Source: Gammaproteobacteria bacterium (GTDB lineage Bacteria > Pseudomonadota > Gammaproteobacteria > HK1). From it: 64,000 bases of DNA. The stretch lies in NCBI GenBank assembly GCA_021773795.1, contig JAJFJT010000024.1, positions 22,090 through 86,089 of the forward strand, in the 5' to 3' direction. The position numbers were made by a program, and so were the translations under genes. Every line of letters starts with the position of its first letter. Within the stretch, counting starts at the first letter, position 1. Shown here one piece after another: positions 43,366 to 56,298 of the stretch. The notes beneath the pieces are model-generated. The model was not told the origin of the DNA. It worked only from the letters and a program-made list of their open reading frames with translations, and ran no database searches.

Positions 43366-43719
43366 TTAGCGTTTGCCCCGCTCGATGATCACGCCCACGT
43401 CCCGGGCGCCCTTGACCGCTCCGGGTTTGCTCACGCGCAGTCGTAGCCAGGGTACAGAAAATTCCTCGCGTATCAGTGCCGCCACCCGTTCCGCCAGGGT
43501 TTCGACTAACTGAAAGGGGTGTTCTTCAATAAATCCACTTACACGCTGGGCCACCGCCTTGTAGTTGAGCGTGTCCTCGATGTCGTCACTGACGGCGGCG
43601 TGGGCAACGTCCGCCCCCATTTCCAGGTCCAGTTCCAGCTTCTGGCGGGTGCGTTTTTCCCATTCGTAAATGCCGATGACTGCATCGACACGCAGTTTGC
43701 TGATATAGACGATATCCAT
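43366..43719 (-). CDS. folB: Dihydroneopterin aldolase
   Basis: A 117-residue aldolase starting MDIVYISKLRVDAVIGIYEWE, which contains the conserved Glu/Tyr region; LNYKAVAQRV and VETLAERVAALI follow. It cleaves dihydroneopterin to 6-hydroxymethyl-dihydropterin, the FolK substrate. I choose the ATG at 43719 because the longer upstream frame lacks homology-like sequence. folB, folK and the nudix gene form a compact operon. Confidence 0.95.
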   Translation of the reverse strand: MDIVYISKLRVDAVIGIYEWEKRTRQKLELDLEMGADVAHAAVSDDIEDTLNYKAVAQRVSGFIEEHPFQLVETLAERVAALIREEFSVPWLRLRVSKPGAVKGARDVGVIIERGKR

Positions 43720-43844
43720 GGGCGCTATGTTAACCCGTGAAGTGATGTATGCCAGAGAGTGGATGTGGTTATGTGCTTGACCCCTTCCCATGCTCGGGGG
43801 TTCAATGGCCGCTGTTCTTTTCAAGGCGGCTCCACTCGTACCTT

Positions 43845-44474
43845 ATGTTAGAAACACCACTGCTTATTGGCGGCGCCTACCTTATCGGCTCTCTCGCCTC
43901 TGCCATCATTGTTTGCAAGCTCATGGGCTTGCCGGATCCACGTTCCGTCGGCTCGGGAAATCCCGGTGCTACCAATGTGTTGCGCAGCGGTGGCAAGAAG
44001 GCAGCGGTACTGACTCTGGCTGGCGACGTGTTCAAGGGTTGGCTGCCGGTGATGGTGGGCTATCTGTTCGGGGTGTCACCGGAGGTGCTGGCGGCGATTG
44101 CCTTCGCGGCCTTTTGTGGCCACCTGTTTCCGGTTTTCTTCGGCTTTCGCGGGGGCAAGGGCGTGGCCACTGCCTTTGGCGCGATGCTGGGTCTCAGTGG
44201 CTGGTTGGGGTTGGCGGTCTTATTGACCTGGCTAGTAACGGCGGCGCTGAGCCGTTATTCCTCGCTATCGGCCCTGATCAGTGCACTGCTCGCACCCGTG
44301 TATGCCTGGTTTTTGACCGGGGAGATGGCCTACATGGTGGGTGTGGGTTTCACCAGTCTGATTCTGCTGTGGCGACATCGTGGCAATCTGCAGCGGCTGA
44401 TGAATGGAGCCGAGGACAAAATTGGCGCGGGCGCCAAGGCTAAGGTTGAGGAGTCTCCGCCCCGGGAGGCTTGA
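43845..44474 (+). CDS. plsY: Glycerol-3-phosphate acyltransferase PlsY
   Basis: A 209-residue membrane protein that acylates glycerol-3-phosphate from acyl-phosphate, the first step of phospholipid synthesis. Landmarks are [15 protein letters not shown], the loop [35 protein letters not shown] and the C-terminal [12 protein letters not shown]. The start ATG at 43845 gives the usual length; an upstream frame extends 32 codons. Its last 35 bases overlap the end of the convergent tsaD. Confidence 0.95.
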   Translation: MLETPLLIGGAYLIGSLASAIIVCKLMGLPDPRSVGSGNPGATNVLRSGGKKAAVLTLAGDVFKGWLPVMVGYLFGVSPEVLAAIAFAAFCGHLFPVFFGFRGGKGVATAFGAMLGLSGWLGLAVLLTWLVTAALSRYSSLSALISALLAPVYAWFLTGEMAYMVGVGFTSLILLWRHRGNLQRLMNGAEDKIGAGAKAKVEESPPREA

Positions 44475-45474
44475 GCATGTCCAGCGGCCAGCGCGGGCGG
44501 ACGCTAAAGCCCGATCCGACCGCTTCCCCGGCTTGCAAGCGGCGGTAGCCGGCGTAGGCCACCATGGCGCCATTGTCGGTACAAAATTCCGCGCGTGGGA
44601 AATAAACCCGGGTACCGGTCTTTTCCGCCAACCCGGCGAGCGCCGCGCGCAGGCGTTGATTGGCACCCACGCCACCACCTACTACCAGACTACGTGCACC
44701 GCTTTGTTCCAGGGCACGGCGGCATTTGATGCGCAGCGTATCCACCACCGCGTCCTCAAAGCCCCGGGCAATGTCGGCATGCGTCTGTGCATCGGTCGGG
44801 GCCTTGCGAATGGTGTTCATGGCGTGGGTCTTGATGCCACTGAAGCTGAAATCCAGCCCCGGGCGATCAGTCATGGGGCGTGGAAAGCGGAAGCGCCCCG
44901 GCTGGCCCTGTGTGGCCAGTTTGGCCAGCGCCGGTCCGCCGGGGTAATCCAGTCCCAGCAGTTTTGCGGTTTTGTCGAAGGCCTCGCCCACCGCATCGTC
45001 CAGGCTTTCGCCGAGCAGGGTGTAGTGGCCCACGGCCTCAACCTCGATGAGCAGGGTATGGCCGCCTGATACCAGCAGCGCAATAAAGGGAAAGCCGGGT
45101 GGATCGGGTTCCAGCATCGGTGCCAGCAGATGGGCTTCCATATGGTGAACTGCCACCGCGGGGATGTCCCAGGCCAGTGCCAGCGCGCGACCCACGGCGG
45201 CGCCAACCAGTAGCGCACCTACCAGGCCCGGGCCTGCGGTATAGGCGATACCGGCTATATCGGAGGCTGTGCTGCCGGCCTCTGACATGACTTTGCGGAT
45301 GAGCGGAACGGTACGCTGAATATGGTCGCGGGAGGCAAGCTCCGGGACGACGCCGCCATAGCGTGCATGCAGTGCCACCTGGCTATGCAGGGCATGGGCT
45401 AGCAATCCGCGCTCGCCGTCATACAGGGCGATGCCGGTTTCATCGCAGGAAGTTTCAATACCTAATACTTGCAT
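44440..45474 (-). CDS. tsaD: tRNA N6-adenosine threonylcarbamoyltransferase
   Basis: A 344-residue ASKHA-fold enzyme that puts threonylcarbamoyl on A37 of ANN-decoding tRNAs, working with TsaB, TsaC and TsaE. The start gives [19 protein letters not shown]. The metal-binding [11 protein letters not shown] and [26 protein letters not shown] and [10 protein letters not shown] motifs are intact. Divergent from rpsU, the common arrangement in gammaproteobacteria. Confidence 0.97.
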   Translation of the reverse strand: MQVLGIETSCDETGIALYDGERGLLAHALHSQVALHARYGGVVPELASRDHIQRTVPLIRKVMSEAGSTASDIAGIAYTAGPGLVGALLVGAAVGRALALAWDIPAVAVHHMEAHLLAPMLEPDPPGFPFIALLVSGGHTLLIEVEAVGHYTLLGESLDDAVGEAFDKTAKLLGLDYPGGPALAKLATQGQPGRFRFPRPMTDRPGLDFSFSGIKTHAMNTIRKAPTDAQTHADIARGFEDAVVDTLRIKCRRALEQSGARSLVVGGGVGANQRLRAALAGLAEKTGTRVYFPRAEFCTDNGAMVAYAGYRRLQAGEAVGSGFSVRPRWPLDMLKPPGAETPQP

Positions 45475-45490
45475 GGTGCCCATTAAGTGC

Positions 45491-45520
45491 TTTACAGCCT
45501 TTAAGTAAAATACGTAAAAT
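45491..45520 (+). promoter_or_regulatory. Sigma-70-type promoter of rpsU
   Basis: TTTACA (45491-45496) and TAAAAT (45515-45520) are separated by 18 bases, a plausible -35/-10 pair about 65 bases before the rpsU ATG in the tsaD-rpsU divergent gap. Confidence 0.6.
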
Positions 45521-45585
45521 TAGCCGTTTGGACCCTCGGCCCGGGATGGGTCATGGGGCTATTGCTTAGTTTAAGAGGAAACGGT

Positions 45586-45804
45586 ATGCCCAGTGTGAGT
45601 GTTAGAGATAACGAGTCTTTTGATATTGCCATGCGGCGCTTCAAGCGGTCCTGCGAAAAGGCGGGGACCCTGACTGAGGTGCGTCGGCGCGAATTTTATG
45701 AAAAACCTACGTCGGTGCGCAAACGCAAAGCCGCGGCTGCAGTCAAGCGCCACCAGAAAAAGATCTCCCGCGAGCTGGAGCGTATGGCTCAGCGTCGTTA
45801 CTGA
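45586..45804 (+). CDS. rpsU: 30S ribosomal protein S21
   Basis: A 72-residue basic protein starting [20 protein letters not shown], with [10 protein letters not shown] and the Arg/Lys-rich C-terminus typical of S21. AAGAGGAAAC precedes the ATG as a strong ribosome-binding site; the alternative upstream start adds nonsense sequence. It heads the macromolecular synthesis unit rpsU, yqeY, dnaG, rpoD. Confidence 0.98.
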   Translation: MPSVSVRDNESFDIAMRRFKRSCEKAGTLTEVRRREFYEKPTSVRKRKAAAAVKRHQKKISRELERMAQRRY

Positions 45805-45828
45805 TTCATCCCCACGCGATTTGTCATT

Positions 45829-46296
45829 GTGAGCGACGAGCAGACCCTTAGGGAACGTATCCTGGCCGAGACCAGGGATGCTATGCGGGCCCGTGACAAG
45901 GAACGGCTTGCGGTGTTACGCATGGTGACCGCCGCGGTGAAGCAGATTGAAGTAGATACCCGCCAGGTGCCGGGGAACCCGGAGGTGCTGGCGGTTTTGG
46001 GCAAGATGCTCAAGCAGCGCAGGGATTCACTGGAGCAGTTTAATCAGGCCGGGCGAGATGATCTCGCGGCGCAGGAATCCTTCGAGATAAAAATCATTGA
46101 GGCCTATTTGCCTTCGGCGCTGGACGAGGCCGAGATCGAGGCGGCCATCGCCGCTGCAGTGGCTGAATCCGGCGCTGCCTCCATGCGCGACATGGGCAAG
46201 GTTATGGGGCTGCTGAAAACCCGTCTTGCCGGACGTGCTGATTTTGGTCGGGTTAGTGGCCAGGTAAAACAGCAGCTCTCCAAACTGGCAGGCTGA
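45829..46296 (+). CDS. yqeY: GatB/YqeY domain protein
   Basis: A 155-residue helical protein of the YqeY family, related to the tRNA-binding tail of GatB. The start is GTG, followed by SDEQTLRERILAETRDAMRA. Landmarks are VLGKMLKQRRDSLEQF, IIEAYLP and MGKVMGLLKTRLAGRADFGRV. The family function is unsettled. It sits between rpsU and dnaG, the common arrangement in many bacteria, with a 25-base gap to rpsU. Confidence 0.94.
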   Translation: MSDEQTLRERILAETRDAMRARDKERLAVLRMVTAAVKQIEVDTRQVPGNPEVLAVLGKMLKQRRDSLEQFNQAGRDDLAAQESFEIKIIEAYLPSALDEAEIEAAIAAAVAESGAASMRDMGKVMGLLKTRLAGRADFGRVSGQVKQQLSKLAG

Positions 46297-46379
46297 ATCC
46301 GCTCCACTCCCGCAACGGAGTGCTCCATTTGCTCGCCTGCTAAACTTTTATGAGCCCAAGCTGACGTATCGAGGCAGAT

Positions 46380-48152
46380 TTGGCCGGACTCATTCCCCAG
46401 GAATTTATCGACGATCTGGTTGCTCGGGTTGATATCGTCGAGCTGATCGATGAACTCGTTCATCTGAAAAAAGCCGGACGCGAATACAAGGCCTGCTGTC
46501 CTTTCCACGACGAAAAAACCCCTTCTTTTACAGTCAGTGCTGACAAGCAGTTTTATCATTGCTTCGGTTGTGGCGCACACGGCACCGCCATCGGTTTTCT
46601 CATGGAATACAGCCACCTGGACTTTGTCGAGGCGGTGGAAGAATTGGCTTCGCGTGCCGGTATGGATGTTCCGCGGGGTGAGGATGCTCCGCTCTCCCGG
46701 GGGCCGAGTAGCGCCCCGCTTTACGCCATACTTGAGCAAGCCCTCGGATTTTTTCGCCAACAGTTAGCGCGTCACCCGGCCGCTCCTGAGGCAAGCAGTT
46801 ATCTGCAGAATCGTGAGCTTGATGCCACGGTGCTGGAGCGTTTCGAGATTGGTTATGCCCCTCCCGGCTGGAACAATCTGCAGCGGCTGCTAGGGAAGGG
46901 GCTCGAGGCCAGGCAGCAATTGCTGGATGCGGGTCTGACTACCGAGGGTTCGCGTAACGAGCCTTATGATCGCTTTCGTGACCGAGTGATCTTTCCCATC
47001 CGTGACCGCCGTGGCCGGGTGGTGGGTTTTGGTGGCCGGGTGCTCAAGGACGAGACCCCCAAATATCTTAATTCCCCGGAAACCCCGGTGTTTCATAAGG
47101 GGCGGGAGCTCTATGGTCTTTATCAGGCCCTGCAAATCCAGGGGCATTGGCCACGTCTGGTGGTGGTGGAGGGCTATACCGATGTGCTGGCCCTGGCCGC
47201 GCGCGGTATCGATTATGCGGTGGCCACCCTGGGTACCGCAGTGACCGAGGAGCACCTGAAACCCCTGTTCCGGCTCGCTGATGAGGTGGTTTTTTGTTTC
47301 GATGGGGATCGCGCTGGCCAAAAGGCTGCGTGGCGGACGGTGGAAGTGGCTCTGCCCGCGTTACGGGATGGTTGTCAGGCGGCCTTTGTCTTTCTTCCCG
47401 AGGGTGAGGATCCCGATTCCCTCATTCGTCGTCTCGGTCCCGAGGACTTTGCGCAGCGAGTGGCTGCGGCCACTGGTCTGACGGAATTCCTGTTTTCCCA
47501 CCTGCAGGAACAGGTGGATCTCAGTAGCCTTGATGGGCGTGCACGCCTGGCAGGACTGGCTCGTCCGCTGGTGGAGAAAATACCGCCGGGTGCCTTGCGC
47601 CAGTTGGTGATCAAGCGTCTGGGCAGCCTGACGGGGCTTGAATCTCCTGAGGTTGATCAGCTTGTAGGCAGGCCCCACAGTTCGTCTCGGATGTCACGGC
47701 CACCGCTCTCATCAACCACCGAGCGCCAGCGCCCATCGCTGGTGCGCTCGGCCATCCAATTGCTGATTCATCACCCTGATGTGGTGGCAAACACCACCAT
47801 TCCTGATGGGCTCCATAAGCTGGAATTGGCAGGGGTTCCCCTGTTGTTGGAGCTCCTGGCACTGCTGGCCAACAAGCCCTCACTCTCCACGGCGGGCATC
47901 CTTGAACATTTTCGTGAACGCCCCGAGGGACGGCACCTGACTCAGCTGGCCACTGTGGTTCCGCCAGTGCTTTCCCCAGAGGGTTTGGTTCAGGAGTTAC
48001 AGGATATTCTTGTGCGCCTGGTGCGGAAACTGGATGAGCAGCGTTATCGTTATCTTTCCCAAAAGTGTGGCGAAGCCACGTTAAACGAGGCCGAAAAGGA
48101 GGAATATAGACGTTTGTGCTCCACCATTCCCATCGGTACAAGTGCTGAGTGA
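46380..48152 (+). CDS. dnaG: DNA primase
   Basis: A 590-residue primase. The start is TTG, giving (M)AGLIPQEFIDDLVARVDIV, as in other DnaG. The CHC2 zinc motif is CCPFHDEKTPSFTV with CFGCG; the TOPRIM core has VVVEGYTDVLALAARG and FCFDGDRAGQKAAW; the C-terminal helicase-interaction domain follows from about residue 440. It makes RNA primers for replication. No ATG is available nearby in frame. Confidence 0.97.
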   Translation: MAGLIPQEFIDDLVARVDIVELIDELVHLKKAGREYKACCPFHDEKTPSFTVSADKQFYHCFGCGAHGTAIGFLMEYSHLDFVEAVEELASRAGMDVPRGEDAPLSRGPSSAPLYAILEQALGFFRQQLARHPAAPEASSYLQNRELDATVLERFEIGYAPPGWNNLQRLLGKGLEARQQLLDAGLTTEGSRNEPYDRFRDRVIFPIRDRRGRVVGFGGRVLKDETPKYLNSPETPVFHKGRELYGLYQALQIQGHWPRLVVVEGYTDVLALAARGIDYAVATLGTAVTEEHLKPLFRLADEVVFCFDGDRAGQKAAWRTVEVALPALRDGCQAAFVFLPEGEDPDSLIRRLGPEDFAQRVAAATGLTEFLFSHLQEQVDLSSLDGRARLAGLARPLVEKIPPGALRQLVIKRLGSLTGLESPEVDQLVGRPHSSSRMSRPPLSSTTERQRPSLVRSAIQLLIHHPDVVANTTIPDGLHKLELAGVPLLLELLALLANKPSLSTAGILEHFRERPEGRHLTQLATVVPPVLSPEGLVQELQDILVRLVRKLDEQRYRYLSQKCGEATLNEAEKEEYRRLCSTIPIGTSAE

Positions 48153-48213
48153 TGGGGTGCATCGGCGCCTCAAGCACAGCTTGGCTGTGAATATCTCTTC
48201 ACCAAGTTCGCTG

Positions 48214-48222
48214 TGCTATAAT
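48214..48222 (+). promoter_or_regulatory. Extended -10 promoter upstream of rpoD
   Basis: TGCTATAAT (TATAAT at 48217-48222) lies about 40 bases before the rpoD start. A clear -35 at the expected distance is not seen, as for extended -10 promoters. It could let rpoD be transcribed separately from dnaG. Confidence 0.6.
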
Positions 48223-48260
48223 GGCCCGTTAATCTTTCGCCATTTGCTCGAGTCGTCAAC

Positions 48261-50099
48261 GTGCCCAACGATATGAATCTGAAGAAGCAACAATCCCAGC
48301 TCAAGATCCTGATTGCGAAAGGTAAGGAGCAGGGTTACCTCACTTACCACGAAGTCAACGATCATCTGCCCGAGGAAATCGTCGATCCGACCCAGATCGA
48401 GGATATCATCCGTATGATCAACGACATGGGTATTACGGTGCACGAGGTTCCGCCGGACGCCGATGCCCTGTTAATGATGGATAAGGCGGTGAGTACCGAC
48501 GATGACGCCGCGGCGGAGGCGGCGGCGGCGCTTGCTAATCTGGACAGTGAATTCGGGCGGACCACTGACCCGGTGCGGATGTACATGCGCGAGATGGGCA
48601 CGGTGGATCTGCTGACTCGCCAGGGCGAAATCAAGATCGCCAAGCGTATTGAGGCCGGACTGTTGCAGGTATATGTGGCGCTTGGCTCCTGTCCGATGAC
48701 CATTGCCGAACTGCTCACGACTTACCAGCGGGTCACCGATGGTCTGACCAAGCTTGCGGATGTGGTGAACAAGATCATTGATCCGGATGACACCACCGAA
48801 GTGGTGCCCGCAAGTGCTCGCGAGGTGCAGGCGGCAAAGGACAAGACGGCCGGAAAAACCACCGGCGACGCAGAGGATAACAGGCCTAAGGGCGCCGATC
48901 CGGAAGACGTTGCCAAGCGCATGAAGAAGGTGGCCCGTATTCAGGCCCGCCTGCTCAAAGCGACGGCCAAACATGGCTCTACCGATCCCCGTTGCGTGAA
49001 ACTGCGCAAAGAGGTTTCCCGCGAGTACATCGAATTCAAGCTGCATCCCAAGCTGGTGGAAAGGCTGGTTGGTAATTTGCGTGAAGTGATGCGCCGGATA
49101 CGTTTGCATGAACGCCGCATCATGAGTATCTGCGTGGGTGAGGCGGGGATCACGAGGAAGGTTTTTATTACCGGTTTCCTGACAAACGAGTCCGATCCGG
49201 CGTGGCTGGATGGTCTGCTGAAGGAGCAGGGAAAGGGTAGTCGGTTGGAGCCTTGGGTTGAAGAGATTCAGCGCCTGCAGCGTAAGCTGGCCACCCAGGA
49301 GCGGCTGGTCCAGATGACCATTACCGAGCTCAAGGATATCAACCGGCAGATGTCCATTGGCGAGGCAAAGGCCCGTCGTGCCAAGAAGGAAATGGTGGAG
49401 GCTAATCTGCGTCTGGTGATCTCCATTGCCAAGAAATATACCAATCGCGGGTTGCAGTTTCTGGACCTTATCCAGGAGGGCAACATTGGCCTGATGAAGG
49501 CGGTGGACAAGTTCGAATACCGTCGCGGTTATAAATTTTCCACCTATGCCACGTGGTGGATTCGCCAGGCTATTACCCGTTCCATTGCCGATCAGGCGCG
49601 TACCATTCGTATCCCGGTACACATGATTGAAACCATCAACAAACTCAATCGAGTGTCACGACAGATTCTTCAGGAGCAGGGTCGTGAGCCCCTGCCCGAG
49701 GAACTGGCAGAGCGTATGGAAATGCCCGAGGACAAGGTACTCAAGGTGCTGAAAATTGCCAAAGAGCCCATCTCCATGGAAACGCCCATTGGTGATGATG
49801 AGGATTCCCATCTCGGGGATTTCATTGAGGATGCTAATATCACCTCACCCAACGATGCGGCCACCTTCGAGGGCCTGCGTGAGGCAACTCAGGACGTGCT
49901 GGCGGGATTGACCCCGCGCGAGGCCAAGGTGCTGCGCATGCGTTTCGGGATTGAGATGAATACCGACCATACCCTGGAAGAAGTGGGCAAGCAGTTTGAC
50001 GTAACCCGCGAGCGTATCCGCCAGATAGAGGCCAAGGCCCTGCGCAAGCTGCGTCATCCCTCTCGCTCCGACTATTTGCGTAGCTTCCTCGACCAATAA
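48261..50099 (+). CDS. rpoD: RNA polymerase primary sigma factor RpoD (sigma 70)
   Basis: A 612-residue sigma factor. The GTG start gives [15 protein letters not shown], with region 1.1 [16 protein letters not shown], the region 1.2 [15 protein letters not shown], the long non-conserved region (about 130-370), regions 2.1-2.4 including [20 protein letters not shown], region 3, and region 4.2 [20 protein letters not shown]. Length matches gammaproteobacterial RpoD (about 613). It is followed directly by a tRNA gene. Confidence 0.98.
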   Translation: MPNDMNLKKQQSQLKILIAKGKEQGYLTYHEVNDHLPEEIVDPTQIEDIIRMINDMGITVHEVPPDADALLMMDKAVSTDDDAAAEAAAALANLDSEFGRTTDPVRMYMREMGTVDLLTRQGEIKIAKRIEAGLLQVYVALGSCPMTIAELLTTYQRVTDGLTKLADVVNKIIDPDDTTEVVPASAREVQAAKDKTAGKTTGDAEDNRPKGADPEDVAKRMKKVARIQARLLKATAKHGSTDPRCVKLRKEVSREYIEFKLHPKLVERLVGNLREVMRRIRLHERRIMSICVGEAGITRKVFITGFLTNESDPAWLDGLLKEQGKGSRLEPWVEEIQRLQRKLATQERLVQMTITELKDINRQMSIGEAKARRAKKEMVEANLRLVISIAKKYTNRGLQFLDLIQEGNIGLMKAVDKFEYRRGYKFSTYATWWIRQAITRSIADQARTIRIPVHMIETINKLNRVSRQILQEQGREPLPEELAERMEMPEDKVLKVLKIAKEPISMETPIGDDEDSHLGDFIEDANITSPNDAATFEGLREATQDVLAGLTPREAKVLRMRFGIEMNTDHTLEEVGKQFDVTRERIRQIEAKALRKLRHPSRSDYLRSFLDQ

Positions 50100-50131
50100 G
50101 TAATCGGGGTGTCGGTGCCCCAAAAGTATCC

Positions 50132-50208
50132 GGGCCTGTAGCTCAGTTGGTTAGAGCATCGGACTCATAATCCGCTGGTCCCAGGTTCGAGTCCTGGCGG
50201 GCCCACCA
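50132..50208 (+). tRNA. tRNA with CAT anticodon (Ile2 or elongator Met)
   Basis: A 77-base cloverleaf, GGGCCTG acceptor, D arm AGCTCAGTTGGTTAGAGC, anticodon loop CTCATAA, T arm GGTTCGAGTCC and encoded CCA. An anticodon CAT tRNA after rpoD is usual in gammaproteobacteria. Whether it is tRNA-Ile2 (lysidine-modified) or elongator Met cannot be resolved by eye. Confidence 0.95.
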
Positions 50209-50308
50209 ATCACCGCTCTTTAGCATCCATGCCACCGCAGCATATGTGCATCCCTGCACGAAATGGCTTCCCCTCGCTACGACGAGCGCCTAAATTCGAC
50301 AGACTCCT

Positions 50309-52591
50309 ATGCTTTCCATTTCGGCTATGAATATTCACCACAAGCTATGGAATTTACGACGGCTTTCTAGATTGGGGGCCATCCAATTTAGCCTGCCATG
50401 TCTTTTGGTTGTTATTCTTTTGGCGGGGCCATCCTTCGTACATGCCCAGCAGACCGGGCCTGCCCCGGCCGTTACCGTCGAGCAACTTGAAGATCTGGCC
50501 ACGGTCATGGAAGACGACGTGGCACGGGAGCAACTGCTTTCCCGGATCCGTACTCTGATCGCCACCAGCGAATCCCCCCGAGCGGAGCTGCCAGTAACAA
50601 GTGCCGGCGCCCAGCTAATCACCGCTCTTTCAGACAACGTGAGGGGAACCAGCCGCCAGTTGGTGGCTGCCGCCGATACACTTCAGGATGTGCCAGCGTT
50701 ATTTGCTGCGGTTCGGGCTCAGGCGGCCAATCCAAAATCCCGCCAGCGATGGTTTGATCTGATGATCAAGGTGGCGCTGATTTTATTTGCCGGTGGGATT
50801 GCCGAGCGACTGGTGCGCCTTCTACTTGGGCGGCCCAGGCGGGCCTTGGAGGAGCGGGACTCCGATACTCTCTGGGTGCGTCTGCCCCTACTGGCCGGAC
50901 GCACGGTGCTGGACTTGGTGCCCATCGCCGCCTTCGCTATCGCTGCCTACGCCGTGGCACCGATGGTGCGGCCCTCGCCGCAGGCGTATGTCATGGCGCT
51001 GACCCTGATCAACGCCTACCTGATTGTCCGTGGCATTCTGGCCATGGCTCGAATGCTGCTGGCTCCGGCGGTGAAAACCCTTCGCATTTGGCCACTAGCC
51101 GACGTAACCGCTAATTACCTGTTCATCTGGGTCCGACGGTTGGCGAGTTTTTCCGTTTTCGGTTTTTTCTTCGCCGAAGCCGCGTTGTTGCTGGGCCTAC
51201 CAGCGGGTGGACATACCGGCCTGTTGCGCCTGTTGGGGCTGATCATTACCGGCATGGCGGTGGTTTTCTTGCTGCAGAATCGGGTGCCGGTAGCAACCTG
51301 GATCCGGGGTGAAGGAAAGGCTGGGGGAGCCAGACGTTTGCGCGGCCAATTTGCCGATATCTGGCACGTGTTAGCGGTCATTTATGTGTTTGCCATTTTC
51401 GGTGTTTGGATATTGGGCGTAGCGGGTGGTTTTCAGTACATGGCCCGCGCGACGGCGGTTAGCGTGGTAATCCTGGTCGTCACCCGGCTATTCACGGTAG
51501 GGCTGGACCGGCTGGTGGAGCGGGGTTTTGCCATCCGCCAGGAACTTCGCGAGCGCTTCCCCACCCTGGAAGGACGGGCCAACCGTTACCTTCCTGCCAC
51601 GCGCCTATTGTTGCGATGGACGGTGGCTCTGATCGCGGCGCTGGCTCTGCTGGAAACCTGGGGAGTGGATGCGCTGGGCTGGTTGGACACGCCGTTAGGC
51701 AAGCAGTTGGCGGAAAGCACCTTTAGCATCATTGCGGTACTGGTTCTGGCTCTGATCTTCTGGGAAGCGGTCAACACTGGCGTCGAACGCTATCTGAGCC
51801 TGACCGATATCGAAGGCAAGATGGTCAAGCGTAGCGCCCGCATCCGCACCTTGCTGCCCCTGTTTCGCAAGGTGGTATTCACCGTGCTAGCGGTGATGGT
51901 CACGCTGATCGTGCTGTCTGAGCTGGGCATCAATATTGGCCCGCTGCTGGCCGGTGCCGGCGTGGTCGGCCTGGCCGTCGGCTTTGGCGCCCAGACCTTG
52001 GTCAAGGATGTGATCACTGGCTTGTTCATCCTCGTAGAGGACACCATCGCCGTCGGCGATTACGTGGATGTAGGTGGGCACAAAGGAACGGTGGAATCCC
52101 TTTCCATCCGCACCATCCGCCTACGCGATCCCTCGGGCAGCGTGCACACGGTGCCCTTTAGTGATGTTGGCACGGTGCTTAATTACACCAAGGATTTTTC
52201 TAACGTGGTGTTGAATATTGGTATCGCCTACCGAGAAAGCGTGGATGAGGTGATGAAGGTGATTGAGGACCTGGGCCGGGAAATGGCCGGGGACCAATCC
52301 TTAGCCTCCGATATCATCACCCCGTTGGAAGTTCAGGGGGTGCAAAGCCTGGACGATTCCGCCGTGGTTATCCGCGCCCGCATCCGGGTCAGGGCTGGAA
52401 CGCAGTGGGGCATAAAGCGGGAATTCAATCGCCGCCTGAAGAACCGTTTCGACGAACTGGGGATCGAGATCCCCTTCCCCCAACAGACCCTCTCCTTCAA
52501 GGAAGAGAAGAAAGGCGGCGCGCTGGTGAAAGATAAGGCGCGGATCGTCCAAGACAGAGGCGATGCCCCTGATAGCGGTGGTGATGATTAA
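50309..52591 (+). CDS. MscS family mechanosensitive ion channel (large YbiO-like)
   Basis: A 760-residue membrane protein. A signal-sequence-like N-terminus (hydrophobic to about residue 46, ending HAQQ) is followed by a periplasmic segment, roughly ten membrane helices and the MscS core: the pore helix LLAGAGVVGLAVGFGAQTLV and the beta domain with VEDTIAVGDYVDVGGHKG. The cytoplasmic vestibule SVHTVPFSDVGTVLNYTKD follows. The size is close to E. coli YbiO and larger than MscS. It releases solutes under hypo-osmotic shock. A start at 50330 is also possible. The C-terminus has an odd extension rich in Lys, Glu and Asp. Confidence 0.92.
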   Translation: MLSISAMNIHHKLWNLRRLSRLGAIQFSLPCLLVVILLAGPSFVHAQQTGPAPAVTVEQLEDLATVMEDDVAREQLLSRIRTLIATSESPRAELPVTSAGAQLITALSDNVRGTSRQLVAAADTLQDVPALFAAVRAQAANPKSRQRWFDLMIKVALILFAGGIAERLVRLLLGRPRRALEERDSDTLWVRLPLLAGRTVLDLVPIAAFAIAAYAVAPMVRPSPQAYVMALTLINAYLIVRGILAMARMLLAPAVKTLRIWPLADVTANYLFIWVRRLASFSVFGFFFAEAALLLGLPAGGHTGLLRLLGLIITGMAVVFLLQNRVPVATWIRGEGKAGGARRLRGQFADIWHVLAVIYVFAIFGVWILGVAGGFQYMARATAVSVVILVVTRLFTVGLDRLVERGFAIRQELRERFPTLEGRANRYLPATRLLLRWTVALIAALALLETWGVDALGWLDTPLGKQLAESTFSIIAVLVLALIFWEAVNTGVERYLSLTDIEGKMVKRSARIRTLLPLFRKVVFTVLAVMVTLIVLSELGINIGPLLAGAGVVGLAVGFGAQTLVKDVITGLFILVEDTIAVGDYVDVGGHKGTVESLSIRTIRLRDPSGSVHTVPFSDVGTVLNYTKDFSNVVLNIGIAYRESVDEVMKVIEDLGREMAGDQSLASDIITPLEVQGVQSLDDSAVVIRARIRVRAGTQWGIKREFNRRLKNRFDELGIEIPFPQQTLSFKEEKKGGALVKDKARIVQDRGDAPDSGGDD

Positions 52592-52709
52592 AGGGACCTA
52601 GGGCGCCTGTGACGGATTATTAGAGGTCCACTCGTTTTTCTGTTTTGGTTGAGTGGGAATTGAACAGAAACTTAAGTGTTGTCCCTTTGCTCCGTGATGA
52701 CTAACCTCT

Positions 52710-55087
<2,378 letters not shown>

Positions 55088-55282
55088 CTGACATCCTCCC
55101 TATAGACCGGGCGCAAGCTTGTCGTAAAACCGGTGGCAAAACCAGCTATCACGCGGGCATGGCTATTCCGATATACTTCTCCCCATTGAACTATGGCCTC
55201 CATCTTTTTTGGTGATCGTCGGGCATTGATGACTGCTATTTGCCCAGCCTTTACCATGACACTACTTGGGAGTAATCCGGTT

Positions 55283-56068
55283 ATGTATAGCGTGCGTGAA
55301 CCTGCCTATGCGGGAAGTTTCTATCCTGAGGATGCTGAAGAACTGCGGAATATGGTCAACGGCTTTCTTGCGGATGTGGAGCCGCAGGTGGAACGGCCGT
55401 TGGCACTGGTTGTTCCTCATGCAGGATATGTCTATTCCGGGGCTATTGCTGCTCAGGCCTATGGCCAACTGGCGGCAAGACGCAAGGAGATTGAGCGTGT
55501 CATTTTGATCGGTCCCACTCATCACGTGCCCTTTGAGGGGCTGGCGCTGACTCCCAAAGAGGCCTATACCACCCCGCTGGGCGAGATCCGGATTGACCGG
55601 GTTTCAAGCATGAAGATCGAGAAGCTGGAGCCGGTTCAGTCATTGGAAATAGTCCATCGTATGGAGCATAGCCTGGAGGTGCAGCTACCCTTTCTACAGA
55701 CTGTGCTGGGAGATTTTCGCCTGTTGCCTATAGTCGTCGGCAATGAATCTTTCGTAGAGGACGTTGCCGATGTCCTGAATGAGCTATGGGACGATAAGGA
55801 AACCCTGATCGTCGTCAGTACCGATCTCAGTCATTTCCATGATTACGAAGAGGCTGTAAAAATCGATGCCGACACCACCCGTATCATCGAAAACATGTCA
55901 GAGGATCTGCAGCCACAGCAGGCTTGCGGCTGTCGCCCCCTCAATGGCTTGATGATGGTGGCGCAAGAGCGGGGCCTGGAGGTGACCACCCTGGCCACTG
56001 CCAACTCCGGCGATACCGGAGGCCCCAAGGATCGGGTGGTGGGCTATGGTGCCTACGCTTTTTCCTGA
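55283..56068 (+). CDS. amrB: AmmeMemoRadiSam system protein B (MEMO family)
   Basis: A 261-residue MEMO1-type protein, starting MYSVREPAYAGSFYPEDAEE. Landmarks are VVPHAGYVYSGAIAAQAY, VILIGPTHHVPFEG, HRMEHSLEVQLPFLQ and STDLSHFHDYEEA, with conserved His residues in the dioxygenase-like fold. In many genomes it accompanies an AMMECR1 protein and a radical SAM enzyme; neither is within this window. The start follows GGAG about 10 bases upstream; a longer frame extends upstream without homology. Confidence 0.92.
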   Translation: MYSVREPAYAGSFYPEDAEELRNMVNGFLADVEPQVERPLALVVPHAGYVYSGAIAAQAYGQLAARRKEIERVILIGPTHHVPFEGLALTPKEAYTTPLGEIRIDRVSSMKIEKLEPVQSLEIVHRMEHSLEVQLPFLQTVLGDFRLLPIVVGNESFVEDVADVLNELWDDKETLIVVSTDLSHFHDYEEAVKIDADTTRIIENMSEDLQPQQACGCRPLNGLMMVAQERGLEVTTLATANSGDTGGPKDRVVGYGAYAFS

Positions 56069-56081
56069 GGTCTTGAGTTAA

Positions 56082-56241
56082 GGAAGCTCCGATCTATTCG
56101 TGGACTCGTATCTTGCGCCCAAAATGCCCATCTTTGTCGTTGCTGCTCTTCGCAATAGATTGACTATTACGTGCGACCAGCACCTCAAAGCTGAACATTT
56201 TGCATCACAATCTACTTCGCCCAGAATAAATCAGAGCTTCC
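56082..56241 (-). mobile_element. 160-bp MITE-like element, copy 2
   Basis: The reverse complement matches the element at 35421-35582 over its whole length, including the terminal inverted repeats (GGAAGCTC...ATTC and its partner). There are about 17 base differences and one single-base indel. It occupies the space between the MEMO gene and rsmE and carries no gene. Confidence 0.8.
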
Positions 56242-56298
56242 GTAAGGGGGTTACCGCCCCCTTCTCGACCAACGGCTAGACCCGGCAGACTCCCCTTT